Positions 16,440 to 25,343 are shown, counted from the stretch's first letter. The stretch is 29,074 nt of DNA from JAAYEL01 sp964344625 (GCA_964344625.1 CAYFNZ010000011.1:1-29074); one strand, 5' to 3'. Translations and numbers: made by a program. The notes: a model not told the origin generated them from the letters alone.

Positions 16440-17111
16440 ATGATAGTTTATCTTGCTTTAATTGTAGGACTTTTTGTAAGCTTATATGCTCAATATAAGG
16501 TTCAAAGTAATTTTAACAAGTATTCTAGGGTTCAATCAACATCAGGTATGACTGGTGCACAAGTAGCCAGGATGATTCTTAATAGAAGGGGAATCTATGA
16601 TGTAACTGTACAGCCCGTTGCTGGAGTTTTAACAGACCACTATGATCCTACATCAAGGACTGTAAGATTATCACAAGAAGTTTACGATAAGACTTCAATT
16701 GCAGCCGTTTCAGTAGCTGCCCATGAAGTCGGCCACGCAATCCAACACAACGAAGAATATGCCTTTTTGAAATTTAGGTCTATACTTGCACCAGTTGCAA
16801 GTTTCACATCAAGATTTGTATTTATTCTGATTTTTGCTGGATTTGCTTTTGAAATAATGAAGTTGGTAGACTTAGGTATCATATTTTTTACCCTAGCACT
16901 TTTATTTCAAGTAATTACTTTACCTGTTGAATTTAATGCCAGCAGCAGGGCCTTATATAACTTGGAAGACTACGGAATATTAAGAAGCGATGAAATAAAT
17001 TCTTCTAAGAAGGTTTTATCTTCTGCAGCCTTAACCTACGTTGCAGCAACAGCAATTTCTGCATTAAACCTAATTAGATTGATATTACTTAGAAATAGTA
17101 GAAATGAATAA
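16440..17111 (+). CDS. Membrane zinc metallopeptidase, YugP family
   Basis: This 223-residue protein belongs to the zinc-dependent membrane peptidase family typified by Bacillus YugP. An N-terminal membrane segment (about 2-18) precedes the zinc motif HEVGHAIQH, with His95, Glu96 and His99, followed by hydrophobic spans around 115-165 and near the C-terminus. The substrate is unknown in the family. GGAGGAG precedes the start. The gene sits between fmt and rsmB and overlaps rsmB by eight bases. Inclusion of this peptidase in the cluster is, as I recall, common in Clostridia but absent from the Bacillus version. Confidence 0.92.
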   Translation: MIVYLALIVGLFVSLYAQYKVQSNFNKYSRVQSTSGMTGAQVARMILNRRGIYDVTVQPVAGVLTDHYDPTSRTVRLSQEVYDKTSIAAVSVAAHEVGHAIQHNEEYAFLKFRSILAPVASFTSRFVFILIFAGFAFEIMKLVDLGIIFFTLALLFQVITLPVEFNASSRALYNLEDYGILRSDEINSSKKVLSSAALTYVAATAISALNLIRLILLRNSRNE

Positions 17112-18423
17112 AATTATGGTAGATAAAGTTAATGTGAGATCAATGGCTATATCAGCTATTGATCTTATTTCAAGTCAAAAAGCATTCTCTACGGAAATAA
17201 TCAATGCAAATATTAACAAGATTAATAATACTAAGGATGAATTTTTGTATAGAGAATTAGTTTATGGGACTATAGAAAATCTTTTCTATATTGATTATAT
17301 GATTAATAAAGTCTCAAAAATAAAAACAAATAAGATGGAAAACTTGGTTTTAAATTCCCTAAGACCTGCCTTTTATGAACTTGTATTTTTGCGTATTGAA
17401 AATTATGCAACAGTTAATGAATACGTAAAAATTGTAAAGAGGAAAAAGGGACTTAAAACTGGTAACTTTGTAAATGCAATCTTAAGAAATGCAATAAGAA
17501 AACTTGATGAAATCCAAGAAATACAGGCAAAAGATAAGCTGGAATACTTGTCAATTAAGCACTCATTTAACAAAGACCTTGTTAAATATCTTTCCGATAA
17601 TTATGGTATCAAAGAAGCTGAAAAAATAATCTTAGCCCTTTGTCAAAAACCTCAGCTTTCAATTAGGGTTAATACTATGTTAACTACTCTTGAGGACTTA
17701 AAGGCTGGGTTAATATCTATGGGCTTTGAAGTAAAAACATCAAAGCTAGCTAAGGATACTTTAATTATTGACAATCCAAGTAGAATTACAGAATTTGATG
17801 AGTTTAAAAAGGGTTATTTTACAATTCAAGACCAGGCTTCAATAAAGGTCAGTGAAGTATTAAATCCTGATAAGAATTCTAAAATACTTGACTTATGTGC
17901 TGCTCCAGGTTCAAAGAGTAGTCATTTGGCACAGATATCCGAAGATAAGTCCCTAATAATTTCTAACGATATATCCAAGGAAAAGCTTGGAAAAATTAAG
18001 GAAAACTTTGATAGGATGGGCTTAAAAAATTACGAGATTACAAATTATGATGCCTGTGAAACCATTGAAGACTTTGTCGGAAAATTTGATTATATTTTGG
18101 TAGATGCTCCTTGTTCAGGCCTTGGAGTAATAAAAAGAAAGCCTGAAATCAAGCTTTTTAGAAGCCTAGAGGAGATAAAATCCCTAGCGAATATTCAAAA
18201 ACAAATACTTAATAACTCTTTACAATACTTAAAAAATGGCGGTTTTTTAGTCTACAGTACATGTACACTTGGCAACCTAGAAAACCAAGATGTCATAAAA
18301 GATTTTATGTCCAAAAATCCTTCAGTAAACCTAATTAGTATAGGTGATGAAAATTATTTAGATATTCTACCTTATGAGTATGAGTCAGATGGATTTTTTA
18401 TGGCTAAATTCACAAAAGTATAG
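17104..18423 (+). CDS. rsmB: 16S rRNA (cytosine(967)-C(5))-methyltransferase
   Basis: RsmB methylates C967 of 16S rRNA using S-adenosylmethionine. The 439-residue protein has the N-terminal NusB-like RNA-binding domain (about 1-140), then the Rossmann methyltransferase with the SAM-binding LDLCAAPGSKS, the motif IV DAPCSGLGVIKRKPE and the catalytic cysteine in VYSTCTLG. The ATG at 17104 overlaps the upstream gene by eight bases without a strong ribosome binding site. A start four codons later at 17116 is possible. Confidence 0.95.
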   Translation: MNKIMVDKVNVRSMAISAIDLISSQKAFSTEIINANINKINNTKDEFLYRELVYGTIENLFYIDYMINKVSKIKTNKMENLVLNSLRPAFYELVFLRIENYATVNEYVKIVKRKKGLKTGNFVNAILRNAIRKLDEIQEIQAKDKLEYLSIKHSFNKDLVKYLSDNYGIKEAEKIILALCQKPQLSIRVNTMLTTLEDLKAGLISMGFEVKTSKLAKDTLIIDNPSRITEFDEFKKGYFTIQDQASIKVSEVLNPDKNSKILDLCAAPGSKSSHLAQISEDKSLIISNDISKEKLGKIKENFDRMGLKNYEITNYDACETIEDFVGKFDYILVDAPCSGLGVIKRKPEIKLFRSLEEIKSLANIQKQILNNSLQYLKNGGFLVYSTCTLGNLENQDVIKDFMSKNPSVNLISIGDENYLDILPYEYESDGFFMAKFTKV

Positions 18424-18438
18424 GACATATGTTATAAT
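18409..18438 (+). promoter_or_regulatory. Possible internal promoter upstream of rlmN
   Basis: TTCACA (18409-18414), an 18-base spacer and TATAAT (18433-18438), with TG one base before it, form an extended -10 promoter. It overlaps the end of rsmB. It could let the rlmN-prpC-prkC part of the run be transcribed separately. Confidence 0.45.
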
Positions 18439-18454
18439 CTTTTAGAGGTATAAT

Positions 18455-19504
18455 ATGAAAGAATATGAGTATAATTCGCTAAATAAAGAAGAGCTTAAGG
18501 AAATGATGATTTCCCTAGATGAAAAAGCATTTAGGGCAAATCAGCTATTCCAGCAGATACATAAACATAGGGTGTTTAATTTAGATGATATTACGGTTTT
18601 TTCAAAGGACTTAAAGGATAAATTAAAGGCTCATGGTCACATAAATAAGCCTGAGATTATTGAAGTTTTTCAATCAAAAATTGATGGTACGAAGAAGTTC
18701 TTGATTAAACTAGAGGACAAGCAAATAATTGAAACGGTATATATGCCATATGAAGATAGGAATACTCTTTGTATTTCTTCCCAGGTAGGGTGCAAAATGG
18801 GATGTACTTTTTGTGCGTCTACGAAAGCTGGCTTCGTAAGAAGTTTAAGTTCAGCTGAAATTATAAGCCAGATTTACCTAGTTGAAAATTATCTAAACAC
18901 AAATATCAATAACATAGTCTTTATGGGTATAGGAGAGCCCCTTGACAACTTTGATAATGTCGTAAGGGTTATTCACCTATTAAACGACAAGGATGGGAAG
19001 AATCTAAGCCAAAGGAGCATGACTCTTTCTACAAGTGGTTTAGCCAATAGAATCTATGACTTGGCAGACCTCAATTTAGCGATTAATTTAGCCGTTTCTT
19101 TTCATTATCCATTTGATGAACAAAGATCGGAATTTATGCCGGTAAATAAAAAGTATAATATCGAAAGTCTGCTTAAGGCTTGCAAATACTACTTTGATAA
19201 GACAGGTCGAAGGGTTAGCTTTGAATATGTACTAGTTGATGGCTTAAATGATACTGATAAGCATGTTGCCAAACTGGTAGAGCTTTTTAGGCATAAAAAT
19301 ATTCATATTAATTTGATTCCACTAAATGAGATTAAGGAATTTGACTATAAGTCTTCCAAGAAAAGTAATATAAAGGCATTTCAAAAGAAACTTGAAATGC
19401 AGGGAATCAATTCAACGGTAAGAAATAAAAAAGGGTCTGATATCGAGGGCGCTTGTGGTCAGTTAAGAGTTAACTATATTGGAGAAATAGGAGAAAGTTT
19501 ATGA
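18455..19504 (+). CDS. rlmN: Dual-specificity 23S rRNA A2503 / tRNA A37 methyltransferase (radical SAM)
   Basis: RlmN methylates C2 of A2503 in 23S rRNA and A37 in some tRNAs through a radical mechanism. The iron-sulfur cluster motif CKMGCTFC supplies Cys113, Cys117 and Cys120. The SAM-binding MGIGEPLDN follows, and the C-terminal GACGQLR holds the methyl-carrying Cys334. Length of 349 residues is normal. A GAGG site precedes the ATG. The stop overlaps prpC by four bases (ATGA), coupling it to the signalling genes. Cfr is an unlikely alternative given this housekeeping context. Confidence 0.96.
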   Translation: MKEYEYNSLNKEELKEMMISLDEKAFRANQLFQQIHKHRVFNLDDITVFSKDLKDKLKAHGHINKPEIIEVFQSKIDGTKKFLIKLEDKQIIETVYMPYEDRNTLCISSQVGCKMGCTFCASTKAGFVRSLSSAEIISQIYLVENYLNTNINNIVFMGIGEPLDNFDNVVRVIHLLNDKDGKNLSQRSMTLSTSGLANRIYDLADLNLAINLAVSFHYPFDEQRSEFMPVNKKYNIESLLKACKYYFDKTGRRVSFEYVLVDGLNDTDKHVAKLVELFRHKNIHINLIPLNEIKEFDYKSSKKSNIKAFQKKLEMQGINSTVRNKKGSDIEGACGQLRVNYIGEIGESL

Positions 19505-20220
19505 TATATGCATCCCTTTCCGATAAAGGAAAAGTGAGACGTACAAATCAAGATAATTACTCAAATTTAATAACAGATGATTTTTCTCTTTTTGTAGTTG
19601 CTGATGGAATGGGGGGACACAATGCTGGCGATGTTGCCTCTAAGATTGCTGTAGAATCCATAAGGGATTATATAAAAGAAAAAGGTGCAAGAGAAGATTA
19701 TACAGAGCTTTTGGAAAATTCAATCATCTATGCCAATAATAAGATTTTAGAGAAATCAAAATTAAATCCAGAGTACTATCAGATGGGGACAACTATAATC
19801 TGTATCTTGATAGATAAAAATAACAAGGCTTATTATACTAACCTTGGAGATAGTAGGATTTATCATTTGAGAGATAAAAAAATAAAACAGATTACAAAAG
19901 ATGATTCATACGTTCAAACATTGATTGATACTGGAGCTAAAAATATTGATCAAGCTTTTCTAGATAATTATAAAAATATTGTGACCAAGGCTTTAGGAAT
20001 TGACTCTAAAGTGGAAATTAACATTTCAAGTCTAGACTTAAAAAAAGATGACTATATAATGTTATTTACAGATGGCTTGACAAATTTAGTCGAAGATAAT
20101 GAAATAGAAGAAGTATTAAACTTAGATATTGGCATTCAAGAGTCATGCGAAATCCTAGTTTATATGGCTAATTCTTCAGGAGGCTTTGACAATATCACTG
20201 TAACTTTGGTCAAAATATAG
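19501..20220 (+). CDS. prpC: PP2C-type Ser/Thr protein phosphatase
   Basis: PrpC (Stp) is a metal-dependent phosphatase that reverses PrkC phosphorylation. The 239-residue protein has the PP2C motifs RRTNQDNY (near 14-20), VVADGMGGHNAGD, TNLGDSRIYH, LFTDGLTNLVED and the C-terminal GGFDNITV, giving the acidic metal ligands. It overlaps rlmN by four bases and is followed 11 bases later by its cognate kinase gene, the standard order. Confidence 0.96.
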   Translation: MIYASLSDKGKVRRTNQDNYSNLITDDFSLFVVADGMGGHNAGDVASKIAVESIRDYIKEKGAREDYTELLENSIIYANNKILEKSKLNPEYYQMGTTIICILIDKNNKAYYTNLGDSRIYHLRDKKIKQITKDDSYVQTLIDTGAKNIDQAFLDNYKNIVTKALGIDSKVEINISSLDLKKDDYIMLFTDGLTNLVEDNEIEEVLNLDIGIQESCEILVYMANSSGGFDNITVTLVKI

Positions 20221-20231
20221 GAGAATTTATA

Positions 20232-22184
20232 ATGCTTAAAAATACATTATTAAATAATAGATATGAGATCCTCGATACCATAGGTATCGGCGGCATGGCA
20301 TATGTCTATAAGGGCTACGATAAGCTGTTAAAAAGATATGTTGCCATTAAAATACTTAAAGAAGATTATTCTCATTCACAAGATTTTTTAGACAAATTTA
20401 AGCTTGAAGCTACTTCAGCAGCTTCCTTAAGCGATGAAAATATAGTCGGAATTTACGATGTCGGAAATGAGACAATTGATGGCAAAAATATAGAATATAT
20501 TGTTATGGAAATGATTGAGGGTAAGACTCTAAAAACTATTATAGATGAAGAGGCACCTCTATCAAATGATAGGATAGTTTATTATGCCAAGCAGATAGCT
20601 CTGGCACTACAAACAGCCCATAGAAAGGGTGTAATTCACAGGGATATAAAACCTGCTAACATCTTAATCAATAAGGATGATAAGGTCAAAGTCGCTGACT
20701 TTGGCATTGCCAGGGTATCATCTCAAGAAACCTTAACATACACATCATCTATATTAGGAACAGTTCATTATATTTCACCAGAACAGGTTAAAGGTATGCC
20801 TATAGATAATAGGTCTGACCTATACTCCTTGGGGGTAGTCCTATATGAAATGGCGACAGGAGATGTCCCATTTGATGCTGAAACACCTGTTAGCATCGCG
20901 ATTAAACACTTACAGGATGAACCTAAAGAAATAAGGGAAATAAATCCTAATATCGATCCTAACTTAGAAAAAATAATTAAGAAATTACTTAGCAAGGATG
21001 CAGCTTCAAGATATCAAACTGCAACTGAGCTAATTTCAAACTTAGATAATTATAAGAATACTCAGATTATTCTTGATGACAAGAAAACAAAAAAGATTAA
21101 TAGGGATACTATTAAAATCAACAAGGCAGAGTATGTTTCAGAAACTAAAAAATCTGAAGATGAAACTAACAATAAGAAAAAAAGATGGGTCTTATGGGCT
21201 ATAATACCTATAATTGCAGCGGCTTTAATATATTTATCCGTTAAATTTTTAGGTAACCTATCTCAACAAAGTATAAATGATAGTTTGATACCAGTTCCAA
21301 ACGTGTCAGAGTTTACTGAATCAAATGCCATAAATAGGCTTACTGAAGCTAAGTTATCGCCTGAAATAGGTGAAAGAAAAAACGATAATAAAATTCCTCA
21401 AGGTGCTGTAATAGAACAGTCAATAAAGCCAAATGAAAAAGTAGAAGAAGGAACTGTTGTTAAGCTTACAATTTCTTTGGGACCTAAGCTAGTAAGGGTG
21501 CCTAAGGTTACAGGCTTAAAACTTGACGAAGCTAAGGAAGAGTTATTAAAGGCTGGCTTAGTTATTAGAACAATAAGCAATGAAAATTCTTCAAGGCCTA
21601 AGGGAACAGTTATAAGTCAAACACCTAGCGCTTATTCAAATGAAAAAGAGGGCACAGAAATTGATTTGGTGGTTAGCCTAGGTGAGGAAGAAAAGAAGAC
21701 AAAAGTTCCTAATATCAAAGGCCAAGACCAATCAATAGCTATTAATACACTTTATGAAAGGGACCTTTTACCTGGTCAAATTGATTCAGAATACAGTGAT
21801 GAAGCTGAGAATACTGTTATTTCCCAATCTATAGTTGCCGATACCGAAGTAAGTCCAGGTACTGCTATAGATTTCGTAGTTAGTAAGGGACCTAAACCTG
21901 AAGAAAATCCAGCTCCACCGTCAGACCAAGGAAATGAAAATGGTGACGGTTCTTCAAATAAGGAGCAAAAGATCTTTGTCTTTACAATAGAAGCCCCTGA
22001 AGAATCTAAGGAATTTAACGTAAAGATATATAACCTAGTACCGGAAAGAAAGTTAGTTTATGAAAAGAACTTTACCACTTCTAAACTTACTGACAACAAG
22101 GCTGTAGTTGAAATTACAGCTTATACAGATTCTGAATTTGAAGTTTTATTAAATGATAAGGCAGCAGATATATCTTATGACTAA
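20232..22184 (+). CDS. prkC: Membrane Ser/Thr protein kinase with PASTA repeats
   Basis: PrkC is a single-pass receptor kinase that senses muropeptides or lipid II outside and phosphorylates cytoplasmic targets. The 650-residue protein has a Hanks-type kinase domain: GIGGMAYVYKG (18-28), Lys40, HRDIKPAN with Asp138, DFG with Asp157, activation-loop Thr/Ser at 168-173 and SPEQ. A charged juxtamembrane linker (about 280-317) leads to one membrane helix (319-338). Three PASTA repeats follow outside, at about 354-418, 421-485 and 489-553. A Pro/Glu/Gly/Ser linker then leads to a beta-rich tail of about 75 residues, perhaps Ig-like as in other PrkC proteins of this length. It overlaps rsgA by eight bases. 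Confidence 0.97.
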   Translation: MLKNTLLNNRYEILDTIGIGGMAYVYKGYDKLLKRYVAIKILKEDYSHSQDFLDKFKLEATSAASLSDENIVGIYDVGNETIDGKNIEYIVMEMIEGKTLKTIIDEEAPLSNDRIVYYAKQIALALQTAHRKGVIHRDIKPANILINKDDKVKVADFGIARVSSQETLTYTSSILGTVHYISPEQVKGMPIDNRSDLYSLGVVLYEMATGDVPFDAETPVSIAIKHLQDEPKEIREINPNIDPNLEKIIKKLLSKDAASRYQTATELISNLDNYKNTQIILDDKKTKKINRDTIKINKAEYVSETKKSEDETNNKKKRWVLWAIIPIIAAALIYLSVKFLGNLSQQSINDSLIPVPNVSEFTESNAINRLTEAKLSPEIGERKNDNKIPQGAVIEQSIKPNEKVEEGTVVKLTISLGPKLVRVPKVTGLKLDEAKEELLKAGLVIRTISNENSSRPKGTVISQTPSAYSNEKEGTEIDLVVSLGEEEKKTKVPNIKGQDQSIAINTLYERDLLPGQIDSEYSDEAENTVISQSIVADTEVSPGTAIDFVVSKGPKPEENPAPPSDQGNENGDGSSNKEQKIFVFTIEAPEESKEFNVKIYNLVPERKLVYEKNFTTSKLTDNKAVVEITAYTDSEFEVLLNDKAADISYD

Positions 22185-23058
22185 AAAAGGGATTATTTAT
22201 AAGGCACAAAAAGAATTATATTATGTTTTGGCAGATGAAATAAGCTATAAGTGTAAGGCTAGAGGAGTCTTCAGAGATAGAAATATTAAGCCTCTTGTTG
22301 GAGACTATGTTGAAATAAGTATTTTGTCTGATGATGAAGCTATAATTGATTCTGTATCTGACCGAAAAAGTCAGCTAATTAGACCGCCTGTGGCAAATGT
22401 TGACCAAATAATACTAGTTCTAACCCTAAAAAGCCCAAATCTCAACTATACCTTAGTGGACAAATACCTGGTTATGCTAGAGCATTTTGGCTTAGAAGTT
22501 GCTATAGTTTTTAATAAAATTGACTTAATAGATGAACAAGAAATTCAACAACTAAAAGAGGAGTATGAGAAAACATCCTATAAAATGTTTTTCACATCAA
22601 CTCTTGATAATATTGGTATTGGTGACCTAAAAGGTCAATTTAGCGGTAAAATTTCTGCCCTTGCTGGTCCGTCAGGTGTTGGAAAGTCATCTTTAATTAA
22701 TATGATAGGTGACAAAAATATTGACCTTAAGACTGGTAAGATTAGTGAAAAAACTAAGAGGGGAAGGCATACTACAAGGCATACCGAATTATTTGAAATC
22801 TTTGATGGTACCTATATTTTGGATACGCCTGGATTTTCATCACTAGATCTTTCATTTATAGAGGATGAGACCATGCTTAGAAATTTCTATCCAGAATTTG
22901 TAAAATTACAAGCATCATGTAGGTTTCAAAATTGCCAACACATTAAAGAGCCTGATTGTGCCGTAAAGAAAGCTTTAGAACAAGGTAAAATTAGTAAAAG
23001 AAGGTATGAAAATTACCTGCTAATTAGAGAAGAAATCAAAAAAAATAGGAGATACTAA
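22177..23058 (+). CDS. rsgA: Ribosome small subunit-dependent GTPase A
   Basis: RsgA is a circularly permuted GTPase that checks late 30S subunit assembly. The permuted order is visible: NKID (113-116) comes before the P-loop GPSGVGKSS (164-172), with DTPG at 216-219. The C-terminal zinc site is C248, C253, H255 and C261. An OB-fold precedes the GTPase domain. I chose ATG 22177 (MTKKGIIYKAQ) because it matches the family start and gives the eight-base overlap with prkC. A start at 22153 would add eight residues. In Bacillus the homologue is phosphorylated by PrkC, which fits the neighbourhood. Confidence 0.95.
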   Translation: MTKKGIIYKAQKELYYVLADEISYKCKARGVFRDRNIKPLVGDYVEISILSDDEAIIDSVSDRKSQLIRPPVANVDQIILVLTLKSPNLNYTLVDKYLVMLEHFGLEVAIVFNKIDLIDEQEIQQLKEEYEKTSYKMFFTSTLDNIGIGDLKGQFSGKISALAGPSGVGKSSLINMIGDKNIDLKTGKISEKTKRGRHTTRHTELFEIFDGTYILDTPGFSSLDLSFIEDETMLRNFYPEFVKLQASCRFQNCQHIKEPDCAVKKALEQGKISKRRYENYLLIREEIKKNRRY

Positions 23059-23720
23059 TGATTGAACTTTCACCATCGCTTTTATCAGCTGATTTTTATG
23101 ACTTAAAGACTCAAATAGAAGAGTTGAACACGCTTGGAGTAAAATATTTACACCTTGATATAATGGATGGACACTTTGTGCCAAATATTACCTTTGGACC
23201 TGGTCTTATTAAAAAATTAAGACCTCATACAGACATGATATTTGATGTCCATTTAATGATTGAAAATCCAGAAAAATATATAGATGATTTTGCCGAAGCT
23301 GGTGCAGATATTATTACTATTCACCCAGAATCGACAGTTCATGTTCATAGGGCTATCCAACAAATTAAGTCCCTTGGTAAAAAAGCTGGACTTGTCTTAA
23401 ATCCTCATACTAATGAATCAGTCCTAGAATACTTACTTGAAGATTTAGACTTAGTTCTTGTTATGGGAGTAAATCCAGGATTTGGTGGACAAAGCTTCAT
23501 AGACAGCCAAGTTAAAAAGATTGAAAATATCAAAAAAATGATTGATGAAAGAAATCCTTTATGCCTTTTAGAGATAGATGGTGGGATAAAATCTTCAAAC
23601 GTAAAGACAGTACTTGACGCTGGAGTAAACCTAGTTGTTGCTGGCTCTGGAGTATTTAATTCAGACGGAATTACAAAAAATGTAGAGGATTTTAGAAAAA
23701 TCTTTAAGGAATATGAATAA
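23058..23720 (+). CDS. rpe: Ribulose-phosphate 3-epimerase
   Basis: Rpe interconverts ribulose 5-phosphate and xylulose 5-phosphate in the pentose phosphate pathway. The 220-residue TIM barrel shows PSLLSADF, HLDIMDGHFVPNITFGP with the metal-site His32 and Asp34, HPEST, GVNPGFGGQ, the EIDGGI strand with the second catalytic Asp, and AGSGVF for phosphate binding. It is joined to rsgA and to the next gene by one-base TAATG overlaps. Confidence 0.97.
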   Translation: MIELSPSLLSADFYDLKTQIEELNTLGVKYLHLDIMDGHFVPNITFGPGLIKKLRPHTDMIFDVHLMIENPEKYIDDFAEAGADIITIHPESTVHVHRAIQQIKSLGKKAGLVLNPHTNESVLEYLLEDLDLVLVMGVNPGFGGQSFIDSQVKKIENIKKMIDERNPLCLLEIDGGIKSSNVKTVLDAGVNLVVAGSGVFNSDGITKNVEDFRKIFKEYE

Positions 23721-24355
23721 TGAGAAAAGCTATCCTACTAGCTGGGGGAAACATAGCTAGGCCTGAGATTCTACTTGAGTATCTAGATGATAATACAGAT
23801 ATCATTTGCGTTGATAGAGGCTGCAACTACGCCCTAGAACATGATTTAGATATTAAGCTTGCAATTGGGGACTTTGACTCAATAAATGAAGACGTATATA
23901 AGGATATTCAAGGCAGGGATATAGAAAGGCTTACCTTTAATGCAGATAAAGACCAGACAGACCTTCAATTGGCCCTAGACTACTGCCATGAAAGGTTATA
24001 TAGCGAAGTATACTTATTTGGAGCTATAGGAACTAGGATGGACCATTCCATGGCCAACATCTATTTTCTATATAAGTATAGGGGATGCTTTGATAAACTA
24101 ATCATAATTGATGAAACTAATATTATTTTTCTAGTTACAGGTTCTTGTACTATAAAGGAAAAAGAAGGTTTTAATCTTTCATTCATGATAGCTTCTGACA
24201 AGCCTACCATAAGCGTTTCTGGTGTTAAATGGCCCTTATTATCTCATGAGATGGTTCTAGGAGATAGCCTTACAATTTCAAATAAAATAGTTGAAAAAGA
24301 AGCTACAGTTCAAGTGGAAAATGGACTAGTCTTTTGCTTCTTATCTAAGGATTAA
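23720..24355 (+). CDS. thiN: Thiamine pyrophosphokinase
   Basis: ThiN converts thiamine to thiamine pyrophosphate with ATP. The 211-residue protein has the conserved DRGCNYAL and IGDFDSI near residues 32-57, DKDQTDLQLALD and GAIGTRMDHSMANI (about 109-122), followed by a beta-rich thiamine-binding domain. It starts in a TAATG overlap with rpe and is the last gene of the run, ending about 20 bases before a strong terminator. The order rsgA-rpe-thiN is conserved in Firmicutes. Confidence 0.95.
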   Translation: MRKAILLAGGNIARPEILLEYLDDNTDIICVDRGCNYALEHDLDIKLAIGDFDSINEDVYKDIQGRDIERLTFNADKDQTDLQLALDYCHERLYSEVYLFGAIGTRMDHSMANIYFLYKYRGCFDKLIIIDETNIIFLVTGSCTIKEKEGFNLSFMIASDKPTISVSGVKWPLLSHEMVLGDSLTISNKIVEKEATVQVENGLVFCFLSKD

Positions 24356-24375
24356 AAGAATAATAAACAAATTAT

Positions 24376-24427
24376 ATGAGACCCAATAAGCTTAGAAATG
24401 AAAAGCTTAAAGGGTCTCATTTTCTTT
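24376..24427. terminator. Terminator after thiN, overlapping the 3' end of the GIY-YIG gene
   Basis: ATGAGACCC (24376-24384) pairs perfectly with GGGTCTCAT (24412-24420). Inside it AAGCTT (24388-24393) pairs with AAGCTT (24403-24408). TTTTCTTT follows on the plus strand. The right arm lies inside the last codons of the minus-strand gene. Confidence 0.88.
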
Positions 24428-24712
24428 AGTCTTACAAGTCCAAAAATCAAGCTTAGCTCCACTAATTAGGACTTCTTTTTCTTTTCTTTTAAGTAGCTTT
24501 ATTTTCTTTTCAAAGGACATTGCCTTATGCTTGTTATCAAAAGCCTTTAGAAAAACATACTTTACAGGAGTTCTTGACCTTGTATACTTGGCACCTTTTT
24601 TCTGGTTGTGCATTTTTAGCCTATTCACAGGGTCGATAGTGTAGCCGGTATAGAAGGTCTTATCATTACATTCTAGAACATAGGTATAAAAAATTTTATT
24701 AGTCTGCTTCAT
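24407..24712 (-). CDS. GIY-YIG domain nuclease (YhbQ/UPF0213-like)
   Basis: This 101-residue protein is a stand-alone GIY-YIG domain. The paired motif appears as YTYVLEC and YTGYT (residues 9-25), followed by Arg31, His35 and Glu68 at spacings typical of the catalytic core. Related small proteins are suspected structure-specific or single-strand DNA nucleases of uncertain role. The start overlaps the recX stop by 14 bases with no clear ribosome binding site, suggesting translational coupling to a recombination regulator. The last four codons are read through the thiN terminator stem. Confidence 0.9.
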   Translation of the reverse strand: MKQTNKIFYTYVLECNDKTFYTGYTIDPVNRLKMHNQKKGAKYTRSRTPVKYVFLKAFDNKHKAMSFEKKIKLLKRKEKEVLISGAKLDFWTCKTKENETL

Positions 24713-25325
24713 TTTTTAAGTCTTCCAAAACATTTTTTGACATTTCATATGAAAAGCCTTTAGAAAGCAAGAACCTATATACCTTTTGAAATTCCTTAAA
24801 ATCATTTAAATCCTTGTTTCTAGCTTTTTTCTCAGCTTGTTTCAATGCATTTGAATATTCAGTTTCCTCGGAATATGACCTTGAAATTATCTCTTCTAAA
24901 AGCTCATTACTTAGACCTTTTTGGAAGAATTTTAGCCTAGTAAGTTTTAAGCTGTAATTTTTCAATTCCATGCACTGCCTAAAATATTCATTGGCGTAAT
25001 TTTCATCGTTTAGATAGCCTTGTTTTTCTAAATACTCGATTATCTTAAAAGCCACCTTGTCAGAAATATTTTTTTGATATAATTTATTTCTAACCTCATG
25101 GATAGTCCTTGGCATATATGATGCATACTTAAAGCCAACTTCCTTTGCTTGAATAAAAGAGTCTTCTTCTTTAAGCTTTTTATATGTTAAATCATCAATT
25201 TCCATATCCTTTTCTAACTGAAATTCTTCATAAATTTCATAGGAAATTTTTAGACTTTCTTCATTTGATAAATTTATTATAAAATTCATATTTTTTTCAT
25301 TGAATTTGATTTCTTCAATAGTCAT
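24699..25325 (-). CDS. recX: Regulatory protein RecX
   Basis: RecX binds RecA filaments and modulates recombination. The 208-residue protein has the three-helix repeat style of the family: KYASYMPRTIHEVRNKLYQK, the hallmark YLEKQGYLNDENYANEYF, then RLKFFQKGLSNELLEEII and a further C-terminal repeat. GGGAGGTGA lies just before the ATG. The gene is divergent from the PC4-like gene and followed by the GIY-YIG gene with a 14-base overlap. RecA is not in this window. Confidence 0.88.
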   Translation of the reverse strand: MTIEEIKFNEKNMNFIINLSNEESLKISYEIYEEFQLEKDMEIDDLTYKKLKEEDSFIQAKEVGFKYASYMPRTIHEVRNKLYQKNISDKVAFKIIEYLEKQGYLNDENYANEYFRQCMELKNYSLKLTRLKFFQKGLSNELLEEIISRSYSEETEYSNALKQAEKKARNKDLNDFKEFQKVYRFLLSKGFSYEMSKNVLEDLKNEAD

Positions 25326-25343
25326 TTAATTCACCTCCCATAC

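Noticed and set aside
20232..22184. PASTA repeats as a DNA tandem repeat
   Set aside because: The similarity is at protein level only. The nucleotide copies have diverged, so this is ordinary domain repetition.
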